DNA of 64,000 nucleotides. It comes from Hyphomicrobiales bacterium. GTDB taxonomy: Bacteria > Pseudomonadota > Alphaproteobacteria > Rhizobiales > Rhizobiaceae. Numbering within the stretch: position 1 is the first letter of the stretch; each line of letters starts with the position of its first letter. A program made the position numbers and the translations under genes. Shown in pieces: positions 25,219 through 34,082 of the stretch. The notes beneath the pieces were generated by a model, which had not been told where the DNA came from, did no database searches, and saw nothing but the letters and a program-made list of their open reading frames with translations. Location of the stretch: the NCBI GenBank assembly GCA_900468535.1, contig UBTY01000044.1:45879-109878 (forward strand). Direction: 5' to 3'.

Positions 25219-25844
25219 GGCCGCACCAGTACGGCGCGCATTGCCTCTACTTCGGTGCGGCAAAAGCATCCTTCCAGATGATCGTTGACGAGACCCATAG
25301 CCTGCATGAAGGCGTAAACTGTGGTGGGGCCGACAAAGGTCCAGCCGCGCTTCTTCAAATTCTTGGATATCAGAACGGACGTTGGCGTCGTCGGGTTCGC
25401 CACAAGCGTCGCGCGGTCAACCACCTTCGGCCGGTCGTTATGACCCGGCTCGAAGCTCCAGAAATAATGGGCGAGAGAGCCGAACTCGTCGCGAAGCTCG
25501 ATCGCGCGCTTGGCGTTGTTGATCGTCGAGACGATCTTGCCGCGATGGCGGATGATCCCGGCATCAGCCACGCAGCGCTCGATATCCTGGTCGTCGAAAC
25601 GCGCCACCTTCTCGAAATCGAAGCCGGCGAAGGCAGCCCGGAAATTCTCCCGCTTGCGCAGGATGGTCAGCCACGAAAGCCCCGATTGAAATCCTTCAAG
25701 GCAGATCTTCTCGAACAGGCGAATATCGTTCGTCACCGGACGACCCCACTCCTCGTCATGGTAGCGCAGATAATCCGGCAGGTTGCCGTGCCAGTGGCAG
25801 CGAGCCTTGCCGTCCTCACCGATGATGATGCCTGTTTCGCTCAT
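25215..25844 (-). CDS. tag: DNA-3-methyladenine glycosylase I
   Basis: 209 residues from the ATG at 25844; the longer frame to 25904 adds non-family residues. Removes 3-methyladenine from alkylated DNA in base-excision repair. Family features are HDEEWGRPVTNDIRLFEKICLEGFQSGLSW near residues 29-58, the helix-hairpin-helix region IIRHRGKIVSTINNAK, and the C-terminal zinc-snap His and Cys around NDHLEGCFCR. The N-terminal zinc ligand Cys at residue 15 (ARCHW) is also present. Confidence 0.95.
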   Translation of the reverse strand: MSETGIIIGEDGKARCHWHGNLPDYLRYHDEEWGRPVTNDIRLFEKICLEGFQSGLSWLTILRKRENFRAAFAGFDFEKVARFDDQDIERCVADAGIIRHRGKIVSTINNAKRAIELRDEFGSLAHYFWSFEPGHNDRPKVVDRATLVANPTTPTSVLISKNLKKRGWTFVGPTTVYAFMQAMGLVNDHLEGCFCRTEVEAMRAVLVRP

Positions 25845-26055
25845 GATTCCGCTTCGCTTTCCGACTGCGAATCCGGCTTTACCACTTAGAAACCCTGTTT
25901 CCAAACCGAACGATAACCCTGACGAAAAGTTTATTCTGCCCGCCGCGTTTTAATGAGTTCGAATTTACCTTTCGCTTGCGGGCTGGTGGCAGCATGGCTG
26001 CTGACGGCGGACATGCCGCCAGCGCTTTTTCGGCTTTTTGTAGAGAGTTCGTCCG

Positions 26056-26802
26056 ATGATGAAATCCATCCTGCTCGCAGCAGCATTGCTTGGCGTTTGC
26101 GCCACGTCCGCCCTCGGCGACGACCGTTATGCCACTCGTCCACCCGTCGTGCTGAGCCCGGATCTCGCCGCGCCGTGGATCATGCAGCTCGGCGGGCGAA
26201 ATGTACGCCCGGTCGTCTACCAGCGCCCCGTCGTCTACCAGCAGCGCGGGCTTTTCGCGCCGCGCGCCACCCGTCGCGTTCCCTCGGCGCTGACCCAACC
26301 GGTTTCCGCGATCAACCCCGGCGTTCCTGTGATCCGCCATCAGATCGAACCGCAGTATCTGCCGCAGATCGTCAACTACGAGACGAAGGAAAGACCGGGA
26401 ACGATCGTCATCGATACCAACAACCGCTTCCTCTATCTCGTCATGGATGGCGGCAAGGCCCGGCGCTATGGCGTCGGCGTCGGCAAGCCCGGCTTCGAAT
26501 GGGCCGGCGTGCACAAGATCACCCGCAAATCCGAGTGGCCGGACTGGACGCCGCCATCGGAAATGATCAGCCGCGAAGCCGCCAAGGGCCACTATCTCCC
26601 GGCGCGGATGGACGGCGGCCCGGAGAACCCGCTGGGCGCGCGTGCGATGTATCTCGGCTCGACGCTCTACCGCATCCACGGGACGAATGCGCCGTGGACG
26701 ATCGGCAGCGCCGTATCTTCCGGATGCATCCGTCTGCGCAACGAAGATGTCGCTGACCTTTACGAACGCGTAAACGTCGGGACCCGCGTCATCGTCATGT
26801 AA
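26056..26802 (+). CDS. L,D-transpeptidase (YkuD domain), first of two paralogues
   Basis: 248 residues with a signal peptide (MMKSILLAAALLGVCATSALG). The YkuD catalytic domain spans about residues 110-245; its signature HGTNAPWTIGSAVSSGCIRLRNEDV supplies the catalytic His and Cys (Cys in SSGCIR). Such periplasmic enzymes form 3-3 cross-links in peptidoglycan or attach proteins to it, and are abundant in Rhizobiaceae, which rely on them for polar growth. Residues 25-100 are a Pro/Arg/Gln-rich linker. A close paralogue follows 138 bases on. Confidence 0.94.
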   Translation: MMKSILLAAALLGVCATSALGDDRYATRPPVVLSPDLAAPWIMQLGGRNVRPVVYQRPVVYQQRGLFAPRATRRVPSALTQPVSAINPGVPVIRHQIEPQYLPQIVNYETKERPGTIVIDTNNRFLYLVMDGGKARRYGVGVGKPGFEWAGVHKITRKSEWPDWTPPSEMISREAAKGHYLPARMDGGPENPLGARAMYLGSTLYRIHGTNAPWTIGSAVSSGCIRLRNEDVADLYERVNVGTRVIVM

Positions 26803-26940
26803 CGGCCAAACATCTGCCCAGATGAAACAAGAATAGACGCTTTTTCGGGCGCAAATTGAGGGGCTCGTAAACGCAACACTTTGAATCGGATCGAAGTTCG
26901 GCTAGCTTCGGTCCGGTTTTTGCTTTGAGGGGAATCACAT

Positions 26941-27621
26941 ATGATGAAAATTACGACGGCCTTGGCGGCCGCCGGGCTTGTGCTCTCTTTCCTGTCCACG
27001 ACTGCCAGCGCACAGCCAAATGCTCCTTTGCAGTCGGGTGCTCCTGTTGTCCGCGTGGCGCAGATGCCGAAGACGGTCAAGCCGCAGTTCAAGCGCCAGC
27101 ACGTTCGCCTGGTGACGGACGAAGCTCCCGGTACGATCATCATCGATACCAACAACAAGTTTCTCTATCTCGTTGAAGGCAAGAACCGCGCGACACGCTA
27201 CGGCATCGGTGTCGGCCGCGAAGGCTTCGGCTGGTCGGGCGTGGTGAAGATCGGCCGCAAGGCCGAATGGCCTGGCTGGACGCCTCCGGCCGAGATGCGC
27301 CGCCGCGAAGCCGCCAAGGGCCACATCATTCCCGCCTATCAGGAAGGCGGCGAAGACAACCCGCTCGGCGCGCGTGCGATGTACCTCTACAAAGGCGGCC
27401 AGGATACGATCTTCCGCATCCATGGCACCAACCAGCCCTGGTCGATCGGCCTCAACATGTCGTCGGGCTGCATCCGCATGATGAACGAAGACGTCATGCA
27501 CCTCTACGATCGTGCGCCTGTCGGCACGAAGGTGATCGTCGTCGGGCCCGGCGACAAGCAGGGCGAAGTCAGCTTCGACGATCGCGGCATCGACGTGCTG
27601 CGCACGCTCTTCGGCGGTTGA
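26941..27621 (+). CDS. L,D-transpeptidase (YkuD domain), second paralogue
   Basis: 226 residues with signal peptide MMKITTALAAAGLVLSFLSTTASA. The catalytic signature is HGTNQPWSIGLNMSSGCIRMMNEDV, with the same His and Cys as the upstream copy; the two share long identical stretches such as PGTIIIDTNN and NPLGARAMYL. It differs by a C-terminal extension (about 25 residues after the catalytic domain) and lacks the Pro/Arg-rich linker. A GAGGGGA ribosome site precedes the ATG. The 138-base gap suggests the two may be transcribed separately or together. Confidence 0.94.
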   Translation: MMKITTALAAAGLVLSFLSTTASAQPNAPLQSGAPVVRVAQMPKTVKPQFKRQHVRLVTDEAPGTIIIDTNNKFLYLVEGKNRATRYGIGVGREGFGWSGVVKIGRKAEWPGWTPPAEMRRREAAKGHIIPAYQEGGEDNPLGARAMYLYKGGQDTIFRIHGTNQPWSIGLNMSSGCIRMMNEDVMHLYDRAPVGTKVIVVGPGDKQGEVSFDDRGIDVLRTLFGG

Positions 27622-27655
27622 GACAAGACGAAGGCGGCGGGTTTCGACCGGCCGC

Positions 27656-28093
27656 CTATTTCGAACCGCAGCTGACCTTGCCGCTTGCCGAAAGCGGCTT
27701 GGTCGCACCAACCGCGGTCAGTTCGTAAGTACCCGAGAAAGCGGCGCCCTTGCCGCGCTCGGCCGCAGCGACAACCAGATTGATTGTCTGCTCGCCCGCA
27801 TTCTCGCCACCATCATAGAACACTTCCAGGCGAAGCTCGCCGGCGTGAGACCAGCGATTGCTCAGGCTGTCGGAATCAAGCGTGATCTTCTTCAGGGATT
27901 GCGGCGCGTCAGGGCTCTTCAGCATGATCGCCCCGCGGAAATGGTTGAGCTTGTGGCCGCCATCCGCCTCGAAGCCGCTTTCGACCGTGAAACGCACATC
28001 CTTGTCGTCGGCCGAACAGAAGAAGCGGCTATCGGCATGAGCAGCCTGGGCAGCGCCGAGCAGAGCTACCAGCGCAAGGATTGTACGACGCAT
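27656..28093 (-). CDS. Secreted protein of unknown function
   Basis: 145 residues from the ATG at 28093, preferred because the GGAG site stands at the correct distance from it; the ATG at 28099 would abut that site. Signal peptide MRRTILALVALLGAAQAAHA, then a small beta-rich domain. Two Cys, near the mature N-terminus (FFCSADD) and at the very end (VSCGSK), could form one disulfide. Convergent with the second L,D-transpeptidase gene, upstream of and divergent from nothing obvious. No family recognised. Confidence 0.75.
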   Translation of the reverse strand: MRRTILALVALLGAAQAAHADSRFFCSADDKDVRFTVESGFEADGGHKLNHFRGAIMLKSPDAPQSLKKITLDSDSLSNRWSHAGELRLEVFYDGGENAGEQTINLVVAAAERGKGAAFSGTYELTAVGATKPLSASGKVSCGSK

Positions 28094-28126
28094 TTCCATC
28101 TCCTGAATCGCCGGTGATCGGCTGCG

Positions 28127-29440
28127 CTAACGTTGCGCAACATCTCTTAATTTTTCAGGTACGTCGCCGCCATGAGCCCAATCGAGAAGCTCGACGGTAT
28201 GAACGATCGGGATGGAGGTCGCGGTGGCGATCTGGGTCATGCAGCCGATATTGCCCGTCGCTATGATGTCAGGCCTGGTTGCCTCGATATTCTTGACCTT
28301 GCGCGCCTTGAGGGCGGCCGAGATATCGGACTGCATGATGTTGTAAGTGCCTGCCGACCCGCAACAGAGGTGGCCTTCTGCGGGCTCGCGCACGGTGAAG
28401 CCGGCAGCCTTCAGCAACAGCTTCGGTACCGTCGTGATTTTCTGGCCGTGCTGCATCGAGCAGGCGGAGTGATAGGCGACCGTCAGCCCCTTCGGCATTT
28501 CGGCGGGAATATCGAGGGTGGCGAGATACTCGGTGATGTCTTTCGCCAGTTCGGAAACACGCCGGGCTTTCTCTGCATAAGCAGGATCGAGCCGCAGCAT
28601 ATGGCCGTAGTCCTTGATCGTGGTGCCACAGCCGGACGCGGTTATCACGATGGCATCCAGACCGCCGGTCTCCACCTCGCGCATCCAGACGTCTACGTTG
28701 GCGCGGGCGCTATCGAGCGCCTGTTGCTCGCGACCCATGTGATGGACGAGAGAGCCGCAGCAGACTTCTCCCTGGGGAACAACGACCTCGATGCCGAGGC
28801 GGTTGAGGAGCCGGATGGTGGCTTCGTTGATAGCGGGATCGAGCACGGACTGCGCGCAACCCGTGAGGATCGCGACGCGGCCGCGTTTCTCGCCGGCTGG
28901 CTGGTGCAAGCCTGAAGCTGCGAAGCCGGAGGGCGCGGGTATCGCGCGCGGTGCGAGGGCGAGCATCGCGGCAAAGGGCTTGAGCGCGGGGCTCTTTTGC
29001 AGAGCGCCGGCAAAAGGGCGGCCAAGTCGGGCAAGCTTGAGGGCGGCGCGAAACCGGGCGGGATAAGGCAAGACAGCGGCCAGCAGACTGCGGATCAGTC
29101 GATCGAGGAACGGGCGCTTGTAGGTTTTTTCGATATGGACCCGCGCGTGGTCGACCAGATGCATATAATCGACGCCTGAAGGACAGGTCGTCGTGCAGGC
29201 GAGACAGGATAGACAGCGATCGATATGGGTGACGACCTCGGTATCGGCAGGCCGATCGTTCTCGAGCATGTCCTTGATCAGATAGATCCGGCCTCGGGGG
29301 CTATCGAGCTCGTTGCCGAGGGTCACGTATGTCGGACAGGTAGCCGTGCAGAAGCCGCAATGCACGCACTTGCGCAAGATGCGCTCGGATTCGGCGACAT
29401 CAGGATCTTCCAGTTGAGCGGGGGTGAAATTGGTCTGCAT
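28127..29440 (-). CDS. glcF: Glycolate oxidase iron-sulfur subunit
   Basis: 437 residues. Carries electrons from glycolate oxidation by GlcD to the membrane chain. Two ferredoxin-type [4Fe-4S] motifs lie at the N-terminus, CVHCGFCTATCPTY near residues 26-39 and CLSCLACTTTCPSG near 77-90, followed by two cysteine-rich CCG domains (CCGSLVHHMG and CCGSAGTYN). Third gene of glcDEF, three bases after glcE. The start lies at 29440 and all motifs are intact. Confidence 0.96.
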   Translation of the reverse strand: MQTNFTPAQLEDPDVAESERILRKCVHCGFCTATCPTYVTLGNELDSPRGRIYLIKDMLENDRPADTEVVTHIDRCLSCLACTTTCPSGVDYMHLVDHARVHIEKTYKRPFLDRLIRSLLAAVLPYPARFRAALKLARLGRPFAGALQKSPALKPFAAMLALAPRAIPAPSGFAASGLHQPAGEKRGRVAILTGCAQSVLDPAINEATIRLLNRLGIEVVVPQGEVCCGSLVHHMGREQQALDSARANVDVWMREVETGGLDAIVITASGCGTTIKDYGHMLRLDPAYAEKARRVSELAKDITEYLATLDIPAEMPKGLTVAYHSACSMQHGQKITTVPKLLLKAAGFTVREPAEGHLCCGSAGTYNIMQSDISAALKARKVKNIEATRPDIIATGNIGCMTQIATATSIPIVHTVELLDWAHGGDVPEKLRDVAQR

Positions 29441-29443
29441 GGA

Positions 29444-30649
29444 TCAGCTCCCCGCCATCTTGCCCGGGTTCAGGATACCGGCGGGATCGAACTTCTCTTT
29501 CAGTCGGGCAGACAGGAGCTCCACCGCTTGCGGCTGCGGCTGAAATGCGGCCGTCGCGGCGCGCATCCCTTGCGGCGCCCGCAAGAGCGCGGCATGACCG
29601 CCGCCAAGCGCCTTCAGAAACCGGCGGACAAGGTCGGCATCGGCATCGGCTTCCATTCGCATCCAGACCAGACCACCCTGCCAATCGTAAAACGCATCGA
29701 CGCCGGTCTCCAACCGCAAAGCCGCGACGAGCTGATGCCCGACGCTTGGCGCAGTCGAGACCCGCCACACCGGCCGCGGCGTGCCGTCCGCATAGGGCAG
29801 AACATCGCGAATTTCCCGCCATAGCTGCGCGCTCTCGTCTCTGTGGAAACGTTTGACCGTGCCGAAGGCAGCCATCGCGGCGGCGAGCTTGGTTGCCCTG
29901 GCCTCGACAGAACCGGGCAACCCCTCGATGCGCAGAACGGTCGCCTCGCTCCCCGGCAGCGTTCCGTCGAGGAACTTCCAGGTCACCGTCATCGGCAGGT
30001 GCGCGGCACCGGATACCTCGACCGGCAGGGCCATGGCCGCCGCCATCGCGAGCGCCGCCTCGGCATCGTTGAGGCCTTCGACCGCGATGGTCGCCTCGTC
30101 TTTCGGCCTGGGCGGAACGCGGAAGGTGACTTCGGTCAGGAAGCCAAGGGTGCCGTAGGAGCCCGCCATCAGCTTGACCAGATCAAGCCCGGTGACGTTC
30201 TTCATGACGCGGCCGCCCACCTTGATCGCTTCGCCCTTGCCATTGATGAAGCGGACACCAAGAAGGCTGTCGCGTGCGGCGCCAGCGATGAAGCGGCGCG
30301 GCCCCGATACATTGGCGGCAAACACACCGCCGATCGTCGGCTCGCCCGTCGTTGCCATTACCGGCCGGTGGTCCATCGGTTCAAACGCCATCATCTGCCC
30401 GTTGCGGGCAAGGGCGTCCTCGATTTCCGCCAGAGGCGTCCCCGCCCGGGCGGTCATGACCATCTCGCCCGGATTATAGGCGACGATGCCAGCAAGGTTG
30501 GTGGATCGCAGGCGGCTTTCGGCCTCCACCGCGTTGCCAAAACCCGAGCGGGTGTCGCCACCGCAGATCGCGAGCCTCCGCCCGCTTGCGGCATGCTCAC
30601 GCACGATGGCGGCAGCATCCTCTTCGCTGATAGGAAACAGATCGATCAT
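29444..30649 (-). CDS. glcE: Glycolate oxidase FAD-binding subunit
   Basis: 401 residues, homologous to the FAD-binding half of GlcD. The PCMH-type fold shows GGDTRSGFGN, a run of TTGEPTIGGVFAANVSGPRRF and GGRVMKNVTGLDLVKLMAGSYGTLG (in parts) that contact FAD. The ATG overlaps the glcD stop (ATGA) and the stop is three bases before glcF, so the three subunits are coupled. Needed for glycolate oxidase activity in E. coli, where loss of any of the three subunits abolishes growth on glycolate. Confidence 0.95.
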   Translation of the reverse strand: MIDLFPISEEDAAAIVREHAASGRRLAICGGDTRSGFGNAVEAESRLRSTNLAGIVAYNPGEMVMTARAGTPLAEIEDALARNGQMMAFEPMDHRPVMATTGEPTIGGVFAANVSGPRRFIAGAARDSLLGVRFINGKGEAIKVGGRVMKNVTGLDLVKLMAGSYGTLGFLTEVTFRVPPRPKDEATIAVEGLNDAEAALAMAAAMALPVEVSGAAHLPMTVTWKFLDGTLPGSEATVLRIEGLPGSVEARATKLAAAMAAFGTVKRFHRDESAQLWREIRDVLPYADGTPRPVWRVSTAPSVGHQLVAALRLETGVDAFYDWQGGLVWMRMEADADADLVRRFLKALGGGHAALLRAPQGMRAATAAFQPQPQAVELLSARLKEKFDPAGILNPGKMAGS

Positions 30650-32085
30650 GCGGCGGGGCGTCCCTCGAGCGGGAAGACCTTCGACGGATTGAGTATCCAG
30701 CCCGGATCGAAAGCCGCGCGCGCCGCCATCTGCTGCGCCAGATCCGCCTCGGAAAACTGATGGCGCATGAGATCGCGCTTCTCGATCCCGACCCCGTGCT
30801 CACCGGTGAGACAGCCGCCGGCATCGACACAGAGCTTCAGGATGTCCATCCCCGCAGCTTCGGCGCGGGCAGCATCCTCGGGGTCGTTGGCGTTGAACAG
30901 GATCAACGGGTGCATGTTGCCATCACCGGCATGAAAGACGTTGGCGACGCGAAGCCCGTAACTGTCGACGATTTCGGACGTCCGCTTCAGCACGAAGGAC
31001 AACTGGCTGAGGGGAACCGTGCCATCCATGCAGATGTAATCGGCGATGCGGCCGGTGGCGCCGAAGGCCGACTTGCGGCCCTTCCAGATCAGCGCCGCCT
31101 CGGTTGCCGACTGGCATTCGCGTACAGTCTTCACGCCATGTTTGCGCGCAATCTCGACGACGCTCGCCAGCATGTCGTCCATTTCGGCTTCCGACCCCTC
31201 GACCTCGACGATGAGGAGCGCGCCGACATCCAGAGGATAGCCGGCGCCGGCAAAGGCCTCGCAGATCTCGATCGCCGGCTTGTCCATGAATTCGATGGCG
31301 ACGGGAATGATGCCGGCCGCGATCACGTCGGAGACGCAGGCACCTGCCTCCTCCGAGGTCTCGAAGCCGAAGAGCACGGGACGCGCGCCTTCCGGCTTCG
31401 CAATCAGCCGGACTGTCGCCTCGGTGACGATGCCCAGTTGTCCTTCATGGCCGCAGACCAGGCCGAGCAAATCGTAGCCGGCCGCATCCAGGTGCTTGCC
31501 GCCGAGATCGATGACGGTGCCATCGGTCAGAACCATCCTGACGCCGAGCAGATTGTTCGTGGTCACGCCGTATTTCAGACAGTGCGCGCCGCCGGAGTTC
31601 ATGCCGATATTGCCGCCGATCGTGCAGGCAAGCTGGGAGCTCGGATCGGGAGCATAGAAGAAGCCGTCGGCGGCAACGGCGTCGGAGATATTCAAGTTCG
31701 TCACGCCGGCTTGGACGACGGCGGCACGGTTCGGCAGATCGATATCGAGGATCTGGTTCATCTTGGAAACGCAGACGACGACTGCATCTTCCTGCGGGAT
31801 CGCGCCGCCCGAAAGCGAGGTGCCGGCGCCGCGCGGAACCACCGGTACGCCATAGCGATGGCAGTATTTCATCACCGCAACCACTTCGGCGGTGCTGCGC
31901 GGCAGGGCGACCGCCAGCGGCACGCGCCGGCAGGACACAAAGGCATCGGTTTCGAAAGGAACCAGCCCGCGCGCTTCGTGGACGAGGCATTCGGGCGGCA
32001 GGAGGTCGGCAAGATCGGCCACGATCTGCTTGCGGCGAGCGATCACATCGGCACGGGGAGCGAGAAATGAAATGGCGTCCGACAC
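30646..32085 (-). CDS. glcD: Glycolate oxidase FAD-linked subunit
   Basis: 479 residues. Oxidises glycolate (and lactate) to glyoxylate. FAD-binding features are VPRGAGTSLSGGAIP near residue 84-98, GGNIGMNSGGAHCLKYG near 150-166 and the C-terminal FAD-oxidase pattern GCLTGEHGVGIEKRD with its His. First gene of glcDEF. Its promoter region is shared with the divergent LysR gene at 32220, which is the likely regulator. Confidence 0.96.
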   Translation of the reverse strand: MSDAISFLAPRADVIARRKQIVADLADLLPPECLVHEARGLVPFETDAFVSCRRVPLAVALPRSTAEVVAVMKYCHRYGVPVVPRGAGTSLSGGAIPQEDAVVVCVSKMNQILDIDLPNRAAVVQAGVTNLNISDAVAADGFFYAPDPSSQLACTIGGNIGMNSGGAHCLKYGVTTNNLLGVRMVLTDGTVIDLGGKHLDAAGYDLLGLVCGHEGQLGIVTEATVRLIAKPEGARPVLFGFETSEEAGACVSDVIAAGIIPVAIEFMDKPAIEICEAFAGAGYPLDVGALLIVEVEGSEAEMDDMLASVVEIARKHGVKTVRECQSATEAALIWKGRKSAFGATGRIADYICMDGTVPLSQLSFVLKRTSEIVDSYGLRVANVFHAGDGNMHPLILFNANDPEDAARAEAAGMDILKLCVDAGGCLTGEHGVGIEKRDLMRHQFSEADLAQQMAARAAFDPGWILNPSKVFPLEGRPAA

Positions 32086-32149
32086 GGCTCTCTCCCTTGC
32101 CTGGCAGCGGCGAAATCCTGGCGCATCCTCCCTGCGCGCAAGGGCTTCG

Positions 32150-32186
32150 GCTTAGCACTTTCCCGATTGCGGCGCAAATGCTAAGC
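32150..32186. promoter_or_regulatory. Palindromic operator candidate between glcD and the LysR gene
   Basis: GCTTAGCA (32150-32157) and TGCTAAGC (32179-32186) are exactly complementary with 21 bases between. They also match as direct repeats, CTTAGCACTT against CTAAGCACTT. The 135-base divergent interval is where a LysR protein would control both itself and glcDEF. Confidence 0.55.
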
Positions 32187-32219
32187 ACTTATGCCAAAAG
32201 AATAAAATATCAGGGTAAC

Positions 32220-33116
32220 ATGACCAATCTGGGTGATCTCGAGATCTTCGCCAAGGTCGCGGCGACGGGCAGCATGTCGCTTGCCGGGCGGGCACTGGGC
32301 TTTTCGCCGGCCGTCGTTTCAAAGCGCATAAAGCGGCTTGAAGACAGGTTGGGCACGCGGCTGCTGCAGCGGACGACGCGGCAGATTTCACTGACGGAAG
32401 CCGGACAGGGCTTTTACGACCGTGTTCTCGGCATCCTCGCCGGGCTCGAGGAGGCCGAGTTCTACATTTCGGGCCGTTCGGCGCAGATGCACGGGACGCT
32501 GAAGGTCTCCGCCCCGACATCCTTCGGACGCATGCATATCGCGCCGCATCTCAAGGCATTCATGGAGGAGCATCCGGAGCTGGCGATCAATCTCGTGCTC
32601 AGCGACGAGTTCAGCGACATCGTGGGCGGCGGCTTCGACCTCGCCATCCGCATCGCCGAGCTCACCGATTCCAGCCTCGTGGCGCGGCGCCTCGCCCCGG
32701 TGCGGCGCCTGCTCTGTGCGTCCCCGGATTATGTCGCGGCACACGGCATGCCTCAGAGTATCGACGAATTGAAACAGCATCGCTGCCTGCCCGCGCACAA
32801 CAATGATGTCTGGCGGCTCGAGGGGCCGGACGGTGCGCTTTCGATAAGGCCGGAAGGAATGCTTGTCACCAACTCCAGCGAGGTCATCCGCGAGGCTGTC
32901 ATCGCCGGGCTCGGAATTGCGCTCCGCTCGACCTGGGATATCGGTGAAGAGCTGAAACAGGGGCGATTGGTGCAGGTGCTTCCTGCCTACGAAGGGTCGC
33001 GCAATGTGACCCTGTCGGCGGTCTATCCAAGCCGCCAGTTCCTGCCGGCAAAGGTCCGGCTGTTCATCGACTATCTCGCGGAGCTCTACGGTCCGACCCC
33101 TTACTGGGAGCGGTGA
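32220..33116 (+). CDS. LysR-family regulator, probably of glcDEF
   Basis: 298 residues from the ATG at 32220; the upstream open frame has no family similarity. The N-terminal winged helix-turn-helix reads LEIFAKVAATGSMSLAGRALGFSPAVVSKRIKRLEDRLG (split here for description), with the effector domain from about residue 90. Divergent placement opposite glcD suggests it controls the glycolate operon, replacing the GntR-type GlcC of E. coli; this is inferred from position and from the palindrome between them. Confidence 0.88.
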   Translation: MTNLGDLEIFAKVAATGSMSLAGRALGFSPAVVSKRIKRLEDRLGTRLLQRTTRQISLTEAGQGFYDRVLGILAGLEEAEFYISGRSAQMHGTLKVSAPTSFGRMHIAPHLKAFMEEHPELAINLVLSDEFSDIVGGGFDLAIRIAELTDSSLVARRLAPVRRLLCASPDYVAAHGMPQSIDELKQHRCLPAHNNDVWRLEGPDGALSIRPEGMLVTNSSEVIREAVIAGLGIALRSTWDIGEELKQGRLVQVLPAYEGSRNVTLSAVYPSRQFLPAKVRLFIDYLAELYGPTPYWER

Positions 33117-33128
33117 GCGGCGGCGGCT

Positions 33129-33980
33129 TCATCCGGCGAGCCGCTCGATGACAAGATCGAGTAGTGCGCGCAGCCGCGCGAGCCGTCTGATATCGCGGTG
33201 ATAGCCGAGCCAGGTATCCCGGCCGGGCGGCGGCTCTCCAAGATCAACCAGCTCGATCGTCGATATCGCGTCGCCCAGCGGTCGCGGCAAGACAGCGAGC
33301 CCCGCGCCGCTGGCACAGAGGCTTGCCTGCACATCGCGATTGTTGCTGCGAAGCACGATGTCCGCCTTTGGCAGGAGGCGCTTCAGCCATTGCACATCGG
33401 GCATGCTTTCAAACGCTTCGTCCATGACGACGAGACGCGATCCCTCGCCGTCGAATGCGACCGGGTGATCGATGCCCTTTCGGACATAGAGGCCATATTC
33501 GATGCGCAACAGCCTTCGCGAAATCACGTCCGACTCCGAGAACGGTGCGATGCGGAAGACGAGGTCGGCCTCGCGACGGGACAGGCTCAGCAGGCGGCTA
33601 TCGGTCAGCAGTTCGACCACCACCTTCGGATAGGCTTGCGAGAATTCAGCCAGAACCGGCGACAGGACATGCGTCCCGAACCAGTCGGACGATGAGATGC
33701 GCAGAAATCCGCTCAACTGTCGTCCCTGCCCCACGAGCTCGCGTTCCAGCGAAAGCGCTTCCTCCTCCATGCGCTCGGCGCGGGCAAAGACGATCGACCC
33801 CTCGTCGGTCAGGACGAACCCGTCAGGTGTTCGCTGAAAGAGCGTCTGGCCCAAGGATGTCTCGAGCGCACGCAGCCGCCTTCCCATGGTCGGTTGCGTC
33901 AAGCCGAGCGTTCGGGCCGCCGCGCCCAGCGTGCCTGATCTGGCGATTGCCAGGAACACTTTCAGATCGCTCCACTCCAT
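33129..33980 (-). CDS. LysR-family regulator, divergent from an oxidoreductase gene
   Basis: 283 residues from the ATG at 33980 (MEWSDLKVF); a start at 34016 adds 12 residues. The DNA-binding helix-turn-helix is ARSGTLGAAARTLGLTQPTMGRRLRALE. The effector domain is typical but ligand unknown. It faces the quinone-oxidoreductase-like gene at 34083 across about 100 bases, so it most likely regulates that gene. Convergent with the preceding LysR gene, with 12 bases between stops. Confidence 0.88.
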   Translation of the reverse strand: MEWSDLKVFLAIARSGTLGAAARTLGLTQPTMGRRLRALETSLGQTLFQRTPDGFVLTDEGSIVFARAERMEEEALSLERELVGQGRQLSGFLRISSSDWFGTHVLSPVLAEFSQAYPKVVVELLTDSRLLSLSRREADLVFRIAPFSESDVISRRLLRIEYGLYVRKGIDHPVAFDGEGSRLVVMDEAFESMPDVQWLKRLLPKADIVLRSNNRDVQASLCASGAGLAVLPRPLGDAISTIELVDLGEPPPGRDTWLGYHRDIRRLARLRALLDLVIERLAG

Positions 33981-34082
33981 CCCACCGCCAAACAATTTTG
34001 CATGGATTTCAGACAATCTCTTTCATTTTCATTCTGTTTTCAACGGTCCATCTTGCTGCCATCCAACGATGAGGAAAAACAG

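Noticed and set aside
30760..32070. 436-residue plus-strand frame opposite glcD
   Set aside because: Complement of a well-supported enzyme gene; no ribosome site.
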